64,000 nucleotides of DNA from contig PDIM01010338.1 of NCBI GenBank assembly GCA_002811675.1, positions 15,283 to 79,282 of the forward strand, read 5' to 3'. Positions 53,301 to 60,438 of this stretch are shown here, piece by piece. The translations under genes were made by a program, and so were the position numbers. Each line of letters begins with the position of its first letter. The first letter of the stretch is position 1. Under the pieces are notes generated by a model. It was not told the DNA's origin, made no database searches, and worked only from the letters and a program-made list of their open reading frames with translations. Source of the DNA: Ichthyosporea sp. XGB-2017a. Lineage: Eukaryota; Opisthokonta; Ichthyosporea.

Positions 53301-53968
53301 GGGAATTGAGCATTGATATCGTTTACTCCCATTTGGTTATAACGCTCTCGTCCCGGGAGGAACATTGTCGTGTCCAAGCCCTCATTAGCGAGGAGATCAT
53401 CAATATCAATTTGCGCATACGCCCGCTTCCGCCTTTCAATCTCAATCTTTCGGGGTGTAGTCCCTGACTCTGTCTTATAAGGCAAAAGAACCTTTGGTTC
53501 AACAGCCTTCGTAGGTGGCACATTTGGATCATCATTTGCTTGGACCAAGGCACCATTACTACTACTATTCACAGCCACTACTGCCCTTTCGCTGGCAGCC
53601 AGGTCTACAATCTCCTGGAATTCATCCTCTCCACCCGGCGCATCCTTGCCCCCCTCTGCCCCCTGACTCTTCTGAGCGACCCCTTTCATCTGCACCACCG
53701 CAGCCTGCTCCTCCCCTTGCTGCCCCTCTAGTTTCTTACTCACCACGCTCGCAAACTTGTCCACACTCGGGAACCGGCACCGCTTGTGGATGGTCTGCCT
53801 TCCCTTTGGTCCCCTGCTGATATTATCGAGAAAGTTTGCAGGCAGAATGGAGCTGTCCAGGATCTCCGAGTAGTATCCCCTCTGGCGAATCTCATTCAGC
53901 ATGAATACCTCCTCCAGAGGCTCCCCAAATTCCCGCGCTTCCGAGTCTGTATCCCCCGTTTGAGCCAT
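41360..53968 (-). CDS. Axonemal dynein heavy chain, DNAH1-like, 4202 residues in a single exon
   Basis: A 12.6 kb uninterrupted frame encodes the motor subunit of a ciliary dynein arm. The stem includes the N-terminal block DHDCRTPEEWISLG, which I associate with DNAH1-type inner-arm chains. Six AAA modules follow: AAA1 P-loop GPAGTGKTETSKDLA (about residue 1537) with CFDEFNRIEIEVLSVV; AAA2 GPTGSGKTMCYKLL (about 1818); AAA3 GPTGTGKTLTVSSKL (about 2169) with FVDDLNMP; AAA4 GVGGSGRASLSKLAAYMADY (about 2519), with the usual dynein Arg variant. A long antiparallel coiled-coil stalk and microtubule-binding tip lie between AAA4 and AAA5. The C-terminal domain has KVLTYTAGHINYGGRVTDDW, GCYIQGLFAEGARWD and a final WIKRGVALLCALDF. 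The ATG of MAQTGDTDSEA was chosen as the first in frame. The dynein class is certain; DNAH1 identity is probable. Confidence 0.93.
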   Translation of the reverse strand: MAQTGDTDSEAREFGEPLEEVFMLNEIRQRGYYSEILDSSILPANFLDNISRGPKGRQTIHKRCRFPSVDKFASVVSKKLEGQQGEEQAAVVQMKGVAQKSQGAEGGKDAPGGEDEFQEIVDLAASERAVVAVNSSSNGALVQANDDPNVPPTKAVEPKVLLPYKTESGTTPRKIEIERRKRAYAQIDIDDLLANEGLDTTMFLPGRERYNQMGVNDINAQFPTFLSLDTFDNEDHDCRTPEEWISLGTENGIKKFVPAKGLYVEPEVRNGKESPQNCPPYWKQCKVLSYVAKTRRYEVEWMTNGEWEREQLPRLFVFFNSEDPHVFAQRMVEAYESRERAEALLRYNLYIDCMPTDDLLPFDKAVLDQIIYFATGKMNLEMKSFADKHIGKLAKELKVEFARVNNQLIFDSVLDKGKQEEFGFVTRPEQPIPVELCQFNIELPEYNFRDQYNHFLFSSFLTKSEVINAITKARIECNKVIDSSLFNVNITKSVRLDEYEQMQTQTYVQTHTFLREHWVASMKNLIKNSLKDVGKGWFNMNEKNKEIYEITKLQKFMNMIKFLMQDALRYLCQDSIRALTKLLEDVASAVMSADNLEWPNDDLRQSPFKPPKNPLFLLDLLPHADGFRFSTQLHLIEQTTMTVFDKALSGTQNIPQLEPLVMEDLFWATNPSLETVHENEPLVNEYRERLRAVIRKALIPLTEYAKKYDKYLDLYNLNISEYLIEFGNENSSFEAFEEAVAMHIQEKEIIEKEIPQHISIGLFWVNCENIRNTLSRKRGELCKQLLQLLAQTLRKKNETILGEYKMISRKLFERCNSIEEVTEQRAYIETIPETTAKLHKDVETLMVDYDRIAALNYPLDQEDFDMKWEAFGWYKKVDDQIEETEEVLATDSEKFQKNCIADKTNLEERLEQLHMIIAGFSQHQDIAKAQDISNEVKKLSKQLKECQQNALLINQREQLFGLEVTEYDKLAKLTKDFEPYKNLWVTTADWLKWKESWMTDPFTELDPEAIEKQLTDSWKTMFKSVKHFKDLPGCLAVASQVKEEMDEFKPNLPLIISLRNPGMRERHWKKLSDELGFELVVDENLTFSKLLEFKLQDHIEEISKVGDAAGKEYAIESALDKMEREWQDVNMEILEYRETGTYVMKISEEGLQLLDDHIVMTQSMSFSPFKKVFEDRLNKWEMKLKTTQDVMDEWAACQRSWLYLEPIFSSEDINRQLPTESKRYQTMDKIWRKIMNNAHQNPNVITFCPDGKMLDSFRECNKLLELVQKGLSEYLETKRASFPRFYFLSDDELLEILSQTKDPKAVQPHLRKCFENIASLEFQEDLQITAMYSGEGEKVDYSEKLYPTGNVEDWLLEVENVMRNSLQHILKESLDVYPTIERTDWVTRWPGQIVINGSQVYWTAQVTMAIEEGVDGVRLLYADLVKQLEGLVELVRGDLHPITRMAVSALIVIDVHGRDVVAKLVNEKVEATNDFEWISQLRSYWEESTLKIKAVNAVFPYGYEYLGNNGRLVITPLTDRCYLTLTGAIHLNMGGAPAGPAGTGKTETSKDLAKVMAKQCVVFNCSDQLDYISMGKFFKGVASAGAWSCFDEFNRIEIEVLSVVAQQISTIQKALNAHLTRFVFEGVELALKPFSAIFITMNPGYAGRTELPDNLKALFRPVAMMVPDYGMIAEIMLFSFGFSDARILSFKITSTFKLSSEQLSSQDHYDFGMRAVKSVISAAGNIKREGGDVPEDLIVLRALREVNVPKFLSDDLLLFNGIISDLFPGRKPLKVDYASLEKMLLETSTDMNLKPVEGFMTKCIQLFETTVVRHGLMLVGPTGSGKTMCYKLLAQALCNLKQREDSLSEEEKGRFQKVQQLILNPKSITMGQLYGEFDLMTHEWTDGILSCIVRQALGDGLKDHKWVIFDGPVDAVWIENMNTVLDDNKKLCLSSGEIIKLSDEMRMIFEVEDLAVASPATVSRCGMVYLEPSVLGVDPFVECWFNTLHPSVVPFRDQLSSLFSNFLSPCLQFLRENLHEPVPTVNGNLTFSLIRLMDCFFQPFEVREGYTIPEEKIKSLPKNIEPWFVFSLIWSIGTTCGGNGWELFDAFLRPLLAEHNIVAHIPASGLVYDYRYDDETNSWVGWMDDQPEFKVDLSLSFADIIVPTVDTVRYSYLLHQLITNNQQVMMVGPTGTGKTLTVSSKLMTGLPPHILTQFLAFSARTSANQTQDLIDSKLDKRRKGIFGPPIGKKMTFFVDDLNMPALETYGAQPPIELLRQWMDHDGWYDRKVIGTFKEIVDVNFVCAMGPPGGGRNPITNRMTRHFNVIYISEMNDSSKTKIFGTILNTYLKQTQLSDPDGLTSKTVQATINVYATIAKELLPTPAKSHYTFNLRDLSKVFQGILMSPYHSLSDEVSFVRLWVHENQRIFQDRLINKEDKDWFNNLLNTTSDSLFEVDYQAVLGEQERLFYGDFMTPGAENREYLEVTDFEKLPKVLDEYLDDYNATTTAPMKLVLFMDAVGHLCRISRVLRQPQGNALLLGVGGSGRASLSKLAAYMADYECFQIELSKNYGNTEWKDDLKKILLKAGAEDKPIVFIFADTQIKRESFLEDVNSMLNGGDVPNLLGTDDMEVIGNAVRPILQQQGITPTKTNTFNQYLKRVKANLHVVLCMSPIGDIFRARLRMFPALVNCCTIDWFSEWPKEALISVAKTFLSEVNDLTDDPAVMNGLVNMCNEMHLSVSEKSKSYLSELGRHNYVTPTSYLQLLAIFSKLIGKKKSDIRARRNRTAVGLEKLLTTAKEVELLQSELEVMRPMLEQAAKETEEAMVKISADKVVAEETKTVVAKEEEESSKKAEETKAIADDAQRDLDEALPALDAALQSLKSLNRNDVVEVRTMQRPPPGVKLVVEAVCIMKALKPKRIDGPKPGTKVDDYWDTGKGLLTEPQKFLDSLFAYDKENIPEAVIQKIQPYIDSEDFQPTAIAKVSKACTSLCMWVRAMHKYYLVTKLVAPKRAALKEAQDSLEVTLKLLNDAKERLRGVEMNIKELERKYNESVAKKDELQRKCGECTLKLQRAEKLIGALGDERTRWQETVDTLDIYIFKIVGDVVVGAGGIAYLGPFTAEYRAALIQIWSERLEHYNVPHSEKIDITAVLGDPVQIRSWQIFGLPRDSLSTDNGVIVANSERWPLFIDPQGQANKWIKAMEKEAGLDIIKLSDRDFLRNLENAVRFGKPCLLENVGEELDPALESILLRQTFKQGGSTVIKMGDSVIPYHEEFKFYITTKLPNPHYTPEISTKVTLINFTLSESGLEDQLLALVVAEERPDLEEAKNQLIVSNAKMQAELKEIEDKILNLLSAVEGSPVDDERLIATLEASKKTSEEIKAKVQIAEQTEKDIDVTRSKYIPVAVRTSLMFFCISDLANIDPMYQYSLPWFVNLFVNGINNADKSTDVEERIANINEYFTFSLYTNVCRSLFEKHKMLFAFLLCVRILMNRNMIDMEEWSFLLSGGAIKQEIPNPDPSWVNARAWNELMALNELPNFSGIASTFHEHIDGFKNIFDSATPQTEPLPGKWGETLNSFQRLLVLRCLRAGKVTNAMQLFVAEHLGQRFIEPQTTSLADAYKDSTPSTPLIFVLSAGTDPASALFKFAAELKFTSKLTAISLGQGQGPRAEALFREAYERGLWVFFQNCHLSPSWMPSLERIVENIEPDKVHRDFRMWLTSMPSKVFPVSILQNGVKMTVEPPRGIKANLMRSYAGFDNDFLNSCTKHGTDTWKKLLFSLSLFHASLLERRKFGSLGFNIAYDFTDGDRTICISQLKMFLDEYDDIPYKVLTYTAGHINYGGRVTDDWDRRCLMNILADYYSTDVLADGHTFSESGIYYQIEEGGSKEYDDYIKELPINDTPEIFGLHNNADITFAQNETFALLEVILTLQPRKASGGGRTMEDIVEEAATDILSKVAKPFDVGPVMEKYPVQYNESMNTVLTQELVRYNKLLSKIHSSLEVTLKALKGLVVMSGDLEKQVTSMVANQVPQAWASRAYPSLKPLASWVIDLVARIDFIKDWIDNGIPKVFWISGFFFPQAFLTGTLQNFARKYVISIDTVSFDFKVLKNAEDELTSRPADGCYIQGLFAEGARWDSEAHVLTDSRPKELFTTMPIIWLVPVTDRVKPTTGIYDCPVYKTLTRAGTLSTTGHSTNYVLTMEIPSDKPQNFWIKRGVALLCALDF

Positions 53969-54263
53969 TGTCACCGTCCAGTATTCCTCTTCTGATAAAT
54001 ATAAAAGTATGTCCTATTTGAATAATTCTTTTTACATTTAATTGAGTCTTTCCCTCCCCCTTTTTTTCCCTTTTCTTTTCTCTTTTCGTGTTGTTGTTTT
54101 ACAGCTTCTTAAATCGAGTAAGAAGAAGAAAAGAAAAAGAAAGAAAAAGGACTCGAAAGATGAATTTTCCTCCCCCCAAAAAATCAAAAATCAAACTATC
54201 AATCAATCAATCAAACTCCGCGAACACAATAAAAACTGAAAGAAAACTCAAAAAGCGAAAAGG

Positions 54264-54324
<61 letters not shown>

Positions 54325-55000
54325 CCAAATGAAATGTACAAATGGTAAATAAAAATAAAAAAAAACTTTGTGAAAAAGGGCGACCAAATAAGGATTGAGT
54401 GGCAAATTCTGGCACAACCAGTATTTCTATAGTTAAGCGGATATTCATTGCTGTGCATAACCCTAGTGTCACCATGACAACCCTTAACGAGGCTTTCTAA
54501 TTATATCATTGAGCGAAGCGCAGCGTAGCGTTTTTCTCTCATCAGCTCAGGCCCTTTTTGACGGTCAATTTTTTCGAGGATATATGATAAATGCAGCCTT
54601 CTGATTGGATAAAACTCCCATCCCCTCAAAATTATGCTTCTCAGAACTGGATCCCTTACACAAGCTTCGCTCGTCCACACTTGCTGTGCAGACTATTTTA
54701 TCCTTGATATCTTTTGTTGATATCGCCATGTCACATGTGGGAGCTCCTGCCTCCTTGTGTGGGACTTTGAAGAATTTTTGTTTTTTCGTTTCTTGGGGGC
54801 GGGAATGGAATGTGTGTGGCACTAGAGATAACCATATCAGAGTTGAATAATTTTTCAGGGACTTTTATTAGAAGACGAGATTCTCAGTGATGTGAAGCTC
54901 TTTGGCTTTATTGAGTTTGAAGTAGTTGAAGGTAGTAAAAGCTTTGCTTTATCACAAAAAGAAAGGACATGAGCTGACTCAATTGACGGAAACATAGGAT
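53969..55000. other. Upstream region of the dynein gene with a 58-base poly(dA:dT) tract
   Basis: A run of 58 adenines spans 54266-54323, about 300 bp upstream of the dynein start. The rest is AT-rich. A minus-strand frame at 54822-54565 (about 85 codons, no ATG at its start) contains DERSLCKGSSSEKHNFEGMG but no recognised family. The 3' end of the cyclase gene, on the same strand, lies at the right edge. Confidence 0.5.
54266..54323. repeat. Poly(A) run of 58 bases
   Basis: Uninterrupted adenines on the plus strand, about 300 bp upstream of the dynein ATG (minus strand). Similar to the 43-base run at 39191-39233 and the 62-base poly(T) at 63072-63133. Confidence 0.95.
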
Positions 55001-57124
55001 TTAAGGTATCAGATCGTAAGGATTAAAGGGTCCAGCGTCTTCTTCATCGCTGTAAAAAGGATCTTTAGCCCTTTTTTCAATGAATGCACAGCTCATAATC
55101 CCCTTCCCTTTAACCTGGATTTCTCTAACACCCACCAGGTCATATTTATCACTTACGACGTTGGCGATATCATAAGGCGCAAGAATGCGTCCAGGCTCAG
55201 ATTTACTTTCCATTCTGGACGCCACGTTAACAGCATCTCCCCAAACGTCGTACACAGGGCGCCTTTTACCAAGAACGCCAGCAATAACAGGCCCAACATT
55301 TAGCCCAAATCTCATTTTAACATCAACTAGATTTCTTCGGCAAAAATATTTGAGCTCCTTTTTAAGGTTCCAGCACAAACTTACCATTTCAGAAACATTG
55401 CGTTTCACGGTCACCGCACGTACTATATCTTCCTCGTTAGAAGGTGGCTGATCCACTTGTACACGGATGTGTTCTGCCCTTAAGCATGTTTCATCTTCCT
55501 CTTCCACCAAAGCCTCTGATTCATCGTTGAAAGGATTCTCCATTCCGGTTCTGCTAGAACTCGGTAAATCATAGCAGCCTTCGAAAGAAGAGCAGGGGTG
55601 AATTTTTCTTTTGGAAGAAGTTTCAGATGCAAGGGCGTTGCAGTCTTCGTTTGTAATTTCAGGAGTTATACTTTGTTTGCTATTGTTGCCAGTTTCAGTG
55701 CGCGGTGTAAGTCGCACTGGACACGAAGGCGCCGAAGAAACAGAGGCACGTCTAGATGGGACACGGTCTTCCCCCTCTATAGACGACTGTGTTGAACAAG
55801 GTATAGTCAAAGTTTCATTATCCTTGTGTTCCTCGTTCTTTATAAGTCCAGTACACACCAACACACAATCCCCAATAAACTTAATTTTAAACGCATTAGG
55901 GTACTTTTCCACAGTGGCGTCACACAAAAAGTATATACCATTGAGCACATCCACCACCAATTCAGGAGGATTGTCCGAGCAGAATTGAGTAAACGCTACA
56001 ATGTCAGCGAACATCATGCATATATCTTCGCACCTCTCAGCAACAGAATTCCCATCCTGCACCCCTTGGACTATGTGAGGAGGTAAAATATCGTACAAAA
56101 GTTTTTGAGACTTAAGCAGATCTACTTCTCTTTCTGCATATTTCTCGGCGTTTCTTTTATCAGTAATGTCCCTCAGTATCCCAGAAAAGAACACACGCCC
56201 ATCAGAATTAAAAGCACTCACAGCTAAATGAACGGAAAATGTAGAACCGTCCTTTCGTTTTGCTTGAACGTCCCTTCCTTTGCCAATGACCTTTGTCTTT
56301 CCAGTTAGCAAATAGTTTTGTATATACTTGTCATGGTTTTTTGCATGTGAACCAGACATCAACATTGTCAAGTTCTGACCAATCACCTCTTTAGGCTTGT
56401 ACCCCATTAGACGCGCAATTGTGCGATTGGCAAAGACTATTCTTCCAAAAGAATCAGCTAAGATAATGACGTCCACAGCCGTTTGCAACATAAACTTAAT
56501 TACCTCTGACAGGTTGCTCTGAATCGAATTCAGGGAATTGAAACTCTCTTTCGGTAGTGCTTCTGCTTCGCCAAGCCCCAGCGAAGTAGAAAAGGCTTCT
56601 AATAACTTTGCTTCAGAATCACCACGCGAGCCTTCACTGTCCTTACTTACGCTGTCATTTACTTGCAGTTGGCTGGCACACATATCTGCAATTTTTTGAC
56701 ATGAATTCTCAAGCTCCATGTCTTCCGACAATCCATTTATCATTTTTCTTAATGAGCTTTCCTTAAATCTCGCGTTCTCTTTCTCTTTAGTAGTTGACCC
56801 AAGAGCGGACCCAAGTGAAAATCTTCTTCTGGAAAAATAATCCGTAGGAGACGCATTCAGTGGCTCTGAACTATCTAGTATTTCTGAATTATTTTCATCA
56901 CTTTCTTCTGGTAGAACTACGGGGGAGGGATTTTCTGTAGAGATAGAGGTAAGCTTGTTAATGAAAGCCTTCATCTTACCTCCCAAATTCGCTTTGCTGT
57001 TATGGGCAAAAGGAAGGCCCTCGTTTTGCGGCAACATAGGAAGAAAACAGTCCTTATCCAGCATATCCAGGCTTGACTCATTCAAGTCACCCTTAGCTTC
57101 CGTTTTGTATTTCCCAAGCCCCAT
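55001..57124 (-). CDS. Soluble PAS-domain class III adenylate cyclase with a large insertion in the catalytic domain
   Basis: 707 residues, single exon, ATG 57124, no membrane segment. A PAS domain (about residues 202-325: VIILADSFGRIVFANRTIAR, LMGYKPKEVIGQNLTMLMSG, GILRDITDKRNAEK) is followed by a short signalling helix and the cyclase domain. First metal Asp: MMFADIVAFTQF; second: IKFIGDCVLVCTG. A Ser/Glu-rich insertion of ~145 residues (about 424-571) then interrupts the domain, which resumes at VKRNVSEMVSLC with MRFGLNVGPVIAGVLG and VYDVWGDAVNVASRMES (transition-state Asn and Arg). The purine-selecting positions are Lys (KIKFIGD) and Asp (VYDVWGD), which favours ATP over GTP. A PAS sensor would let redox, oxygen or a small ligand control cAMP; the ligand is unknown. 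Confidence 0.87.
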   Translation of the reverse strand: MGLGKYKTEAKGDLNESSLDMLDKDCFLPMLPQNEGLPFAHNSKANLGGKMKAFINKLTSISTENPSPVVLPEESDENNSEILDSSEPLNASPTDYFSRRRFSLGSALGSTTKEKENARFKESSLRKMINGLSEDMELENSCQKIADMCASQLQVNDSVSKDSEGSRGDSEAKLLEAFSTSLGLGEAEALPKESFNSLNSIQSNLSEVIKFMLQTAVDVIILADSFGRIVFANRTIARLMGYKPKEVIGQNLTMLMSGSHAKNHDKYIQNYLLTGKTKVIGKGRDVQAKRKDGSTFSVHLAVSAFNSDGRVFFSGILRDITDKRNAEKYAEREVDLLKSQKLLYDILPPHIVQGVQDGNSVAERCEDICMMFADIVAFTQFCSDNPPELVVDVLNGIYFLCDATVEKYPNAFKIKFIGDCVLVCTGLIKNEEHKDNETLTIPCSTQSSIEGEDRVPSRRASVSSAPSCPVRLTPRTETGNNSKQSITPEITNEDCNALASETSSKRKIHPCSSFEGCYDLPSSSRTGMENPFNDESEALVEEEDETCLRAEHIRVQVDQPPSNEEDIVRAVTVKRNVSEMVSLCWNLKKELKYFCRRNLVDVKMRFGLNVGPVIAGVLGKRRPVYDVWGDAVNVASRMESKSEPGRILAPYDIANVVSDKYDLVGVREIQVKGKGIMSCAFIEKRAKDPFYSDEEDAGPFNPYDLIP

Positions 57125-58635
57125 GGTTCTGCTTTTATTCGAATCGACTTACACATATGTTAGAGAACATGCATACATCTACGCCGCCTTCAAATAACTG
57201 TTATTCAAAGGTCCGATCCTATACAATATAGTTAATATTTTGCTTCTTCCATTGAATGTAATGGAGCATGCGTAGTTAATGAATGGCGCCGACGTCCTTC
57301 TGGCGCATAGTTTCAATTTTGTAGTACGTATACCTAGCTACTCTCAGGCGCAGCTTAGGTGGTATAAAATTAAGTGTGAGATTTCCCATCTAGAATTAAA
57401 GGAATCAAATCCATATATGGTAACACCTATACCTGGATTTTGGCTAAAACAGGTTGCGACGCTCTCCATTCTAGCCAATCACAACTCAAGAAGGTCATGT
57501 AAGTTGTTATTGTTACTAGAACCATATAAAAACAAATCAATGAAGCTATTTATATATTTATAAGGGGTCTGGGGCATGAAGCTATATTATTGTTCATGAG
57601 TGATTACTACAGTATGTAATTATAATTACATAGCTCAATTATAACTGTGTAGCTAATAACTGTCACTTACGCGTCTCAATCACCTCGACCGATCAACATT
57701 TTTTTTGGTGCGTGGAAACATGAATGCCGCCATAAGCTGCTACATAGTATGTGCTTCTAATTTCTAGATATGTTGCATGAATGAATGTTTCAATGGTTAA
57801 GTTTCAGTATTTGCACAAGTCAAAAGGAGCTGCGGACGAGTAGTTCTGCGGTACTTAGCTTATGAAGATGGGGTGTGATTGGATTGTATATATTGGTAAG
57901 ATCGTAAATACGCTGTTTTGATTGTAATCAACTGGGAATATGAGACATAACGACACAGTCACAGAAAAATATAGTCTCTTTCTTACGAAAGGGATATTTA
58001 ATGAGTCTCATTTGTAAAATTTGCACCCTGTGTCGAAGAAGACATCGTATACTATCGCATAAAGACAGTATATATATATGTATGATCCGCAAATGCTAGT
58101 GGCTCTTACTATTCAGTCGGTGAGTGACAGAAGAGGCTGCTCAGTGCTCACCCGTTCCTTCGGTAAGTCCACACTTCAGAATTCAGTGGTCCCCGAAAAT
58201 TAGGCTGCAAGCTGTGCATGCTTTGATTGAAGCTAATAATTACTCATAATTTAAACCTCGCACGCGCCTCGCACATTGTCAAATATATATAAGGCTGTAA
58301 CGTCTACTGTAATTTTTGCTTCATCGAAAATATTTTTGCCAAAAAGGAAAGAGAAATCTTTTTATTTTATTTTTTATTACCAGCTAGCTATTATGTTGCA
58401 TGCAGTGCCAGAGAGCTTCTTGATTTCTTTACACCAAATATCTGTTTTTTTCTTATGTGTGAAAGAACCCTAGTGTATGGGTTTTCTGGTACATAAGCAT
58501 GAAAGTTATCTATGGAAAATGTTTCCCAAATTAACAATGATAAAGTCCCCCGCGCTCGATCTCACGCCAAAGAGAATAAACTCCTTGGAGTGTGTGTGTG
58601 TTGTTGGAGTGTGAGTGTTGGATTAGTACAACGAA
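57125..58635. other. Large intergenic region upstream of the cyclase and NDH-2/FSP1-like genes
   Basis: About 1.5 kb without a convincing gene; plus-strand frames at 57279-57563 and 58276-58473 lack family features. TATATATATATG near 58070-58080 and TATATATAAGG near 58285 are TATA-like but far from the next ATG. It serves two divergent genes and is the longest gene-free stretch outside the accessory island. Confidence 0.45.
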
Positions 58636-60375
58636 ATGGTGCTCTTATCCTTTATACACTCTTTCACCCTCAATGTGGTGGTAGGAGGGATCACTTCTGT
58701 GGTTCGCCGCTTCCTGGCACTCCTTATCATGTGTCCATCTTTTCTAGTTTCTTCCTTTACGCCTCGGAATTCCTCCAATCGCTCTTTTGCCTCCCCTTCT
58801 TCCTCTGTGTCTCACCATCCTCGTCGCGTGGTGGTAGTAGGACTGGGTTTTGGGGGTCTGTCGGTGGTGAGACAGCTGGCTGACCAGCGAATCCCCAAAG
58901 AGATGCTGCTGGCCCAGGATGTGCATAGCAATGACCAGGAGCAGTACCTGCCAGTGTTTGATATCGTGTGCGTGGATCCCAAGGACTATTTTGAGTATAC
59001 TCCGTCCATTCTGAAGACACTTGCTTTCCCTTCTCTCTCAGCCTGTCTTCAAGAGCTATCTGCATTGTTCGTGCCGTACACGGTGGCTGAATCAAAGATG
59101 GGTGTTGGTGCAAGTGATGGTGTGGATCACGGGGTTGTAAGGAAGGCCCTGAATCGATACGGGCGCCATGTGAGGTATCTGCAGGGAAAAGTAACAGGGA
59201 TCAATGCCGCCATGCGTCATGTGGAAGTAGACAATGGGTCAGGGGCCCCTGTAGTTGTGGATGGGTGTGATTATGTCGTAGTGGCTTCCGGACGGGGCTA
59301 TCCATTGCTGGAGGCATTCGAGAAGGACGAGAGCCAGCGGGTGTATGAGAGTGGACGAGGGAGTGGCAGCGGTAATGCGAACAAGAGCCAGGGTATTCAA
59401 ATACGAGGTGCGACTGGAGGGGAGCACGGGTTGAGCCTTTCTGGGCGGTTGGAAGAGATTGAAGATGGTCAGGGTCTTCTGGAGAAGGCAAATAGTGCAG
59501 TTGTGATTGGGGGAGGCATTGTTGGTGTAGAATTAGTAGGAGAGCTGCTGGATGCACGGCCGGGGGTACACATCACTTTGTTTGCGGGGAGGGGCGGTGT
59601 GCTCGGGGGAGGTGATAATGAAATTGCTACTCGTAAAGGAGCATTGCCAGGGAAGGCACGTGTTTATATCGAAACCTTCATAAAAAGTCGTGGAGTGGAA
59701 ATTGTTTATGATGACCGAGTAGATAGCGTTGAAGTGACAAAAAAGGCAACAAAGAGGTATGTTGTGCGGACTACCCAGGGGCGAGTGATTTTTACAGACA
59801 TGTGTGCAGTGTGCACTGGCAATGTGCGAAATCGATACCAACCTTCAGTGTATGGGGTCAATGAAGGGGATTGCCTTGATGGAGGTCCCAAAGGTAAACT
59901 AAAGGTCGATAAGAGTATGAGGGTGAGTGTGGAAGATAAACTAGTTGAAGGTGCCAGCCATTCAAATGCGATGCAAGTATATGCCGTTGGTGATGTCGCG
60001 GAGGTGGAAGGTGTAGACGATGCAGAGATGGCTTTTATTGCTGAACAGCACGCTCGAATTGCCAGCTGTAATATCGCAGCACATGCACGGTCTTTGCTAA
60101 CGAAAGGGCATGGAGTTGAGGCTACGTCTGTTTTGCAATATCCTGGTGATTTATTCCATATGGAAAAGTCGCCCATGCTAATGGCTATCTCATTGGGAAA
60201 TGCAGCAGGCGTTTTTGTATTCGGCCGTTATGTTTTGACAGGTCGCATAGTTATCTGGATGAAGGACTTCACTGAGTACTCAAAAATGAAGCGGCTAGAA
60301 AGGAGCTTGTGGGCAGTTGTGCTGTGGAACATATCAGATTATGTCTTACCCACTGTACTCTACTTGTGCTCGTAA
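58636..60375 (+). CDS. NDH-2/FSP1-like FAD-dependent NAD(P)H oxidoreductase
   Basis: 579 residues from ATG 58636, single exon. A hydrophobic/basic N-terminus (MVLLSFIHSFTLNVVVGG, then VVRRFLALL) is compatible with mitochondrial targeting. FAD-binding motif RVVVVGLGFGGLSVVRQLAD (about 64-83), NAD(P)H-binding motif AVVIGGGIVGVELVGELLDA (near 288-307) and the second FAD motif VYAVGDVAEVEGVDD (near 446). AVCTGNVRN is the ATG-like loop between domains. This order fits type II NADH dehydrogenases and the AIFM2/FSP1 quinone reductases; size (579) is nearer to NDH-2, but the C-terminal ~40 residues (KMKRLERSLWAVVLWNISDY) only broadly resemble its amphipathic anchor. Predicted activity is NAD(P)H:quinone oxidation without proton pumping. 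The stop lies 63 bp from the convergent transporter gene. Confidence 0.82.
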   Translation: MVLLSFIHSFTLNVVVGGITSVVRRFLALLIMCPSFLVSSFTPRNSSNRSFASPSSSVSHHPRRVVVVGLGFGGLSVVRQLADQRIPKEMLLAQDVHSNDQEQYLPVFDIVCVDPKDYFEYTPSILKTLAFPSLSACLQELSALFVPYTVAESKMGVGASDGVDHGVVRKALNRYGRHVRYLQGKVTGINAAMRHVEVDNGSGAPVVVDGCDYVVVASGRGYPLLEAFEKDESQRVYESGRGSGSGNANKSQGIQIRGATGGEHGLSLSGRLEEIEDGQGLLEKANSAVVIGGGIVGVELVGELLDARPGVHITLFAGRGGVLGGGDNEIATRKGALPGKARVYIETFIKSRGVEIVYDDRVDSVEVTKKATKRYVVRTTQGRVIFTDMCAVCTGNVRNRYQPSVYGVNEGDCLDGGPKGKLKVDKSMRVSVEDKLVEGASHSNAMQVYAVGDVAEVEGVDDAEMAFIAEQHARIASCNIAAHARSLLTKGHGVEATSVLQYPGDLFHMEKSPMLMAISLGNAAGVFVFGRYVLTGRIVIWMKDFTEYSKMKRLERSLWAVVLWNISDYVLPTVLYLCS

Positions 60376-60438
60376 AATGAAATAAAGGAGCCTGTACGTT
60401 TTATTTACAATAGTCGAAGAAACTTTAATATTTTGGCA

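Noticed and set aside
54565-54822. 85-codon minus-strand frame upstream of dynein
   Set aside because: No ATG at its start, no splice context that joins it to another exon, no family recognised; kept only as a note.
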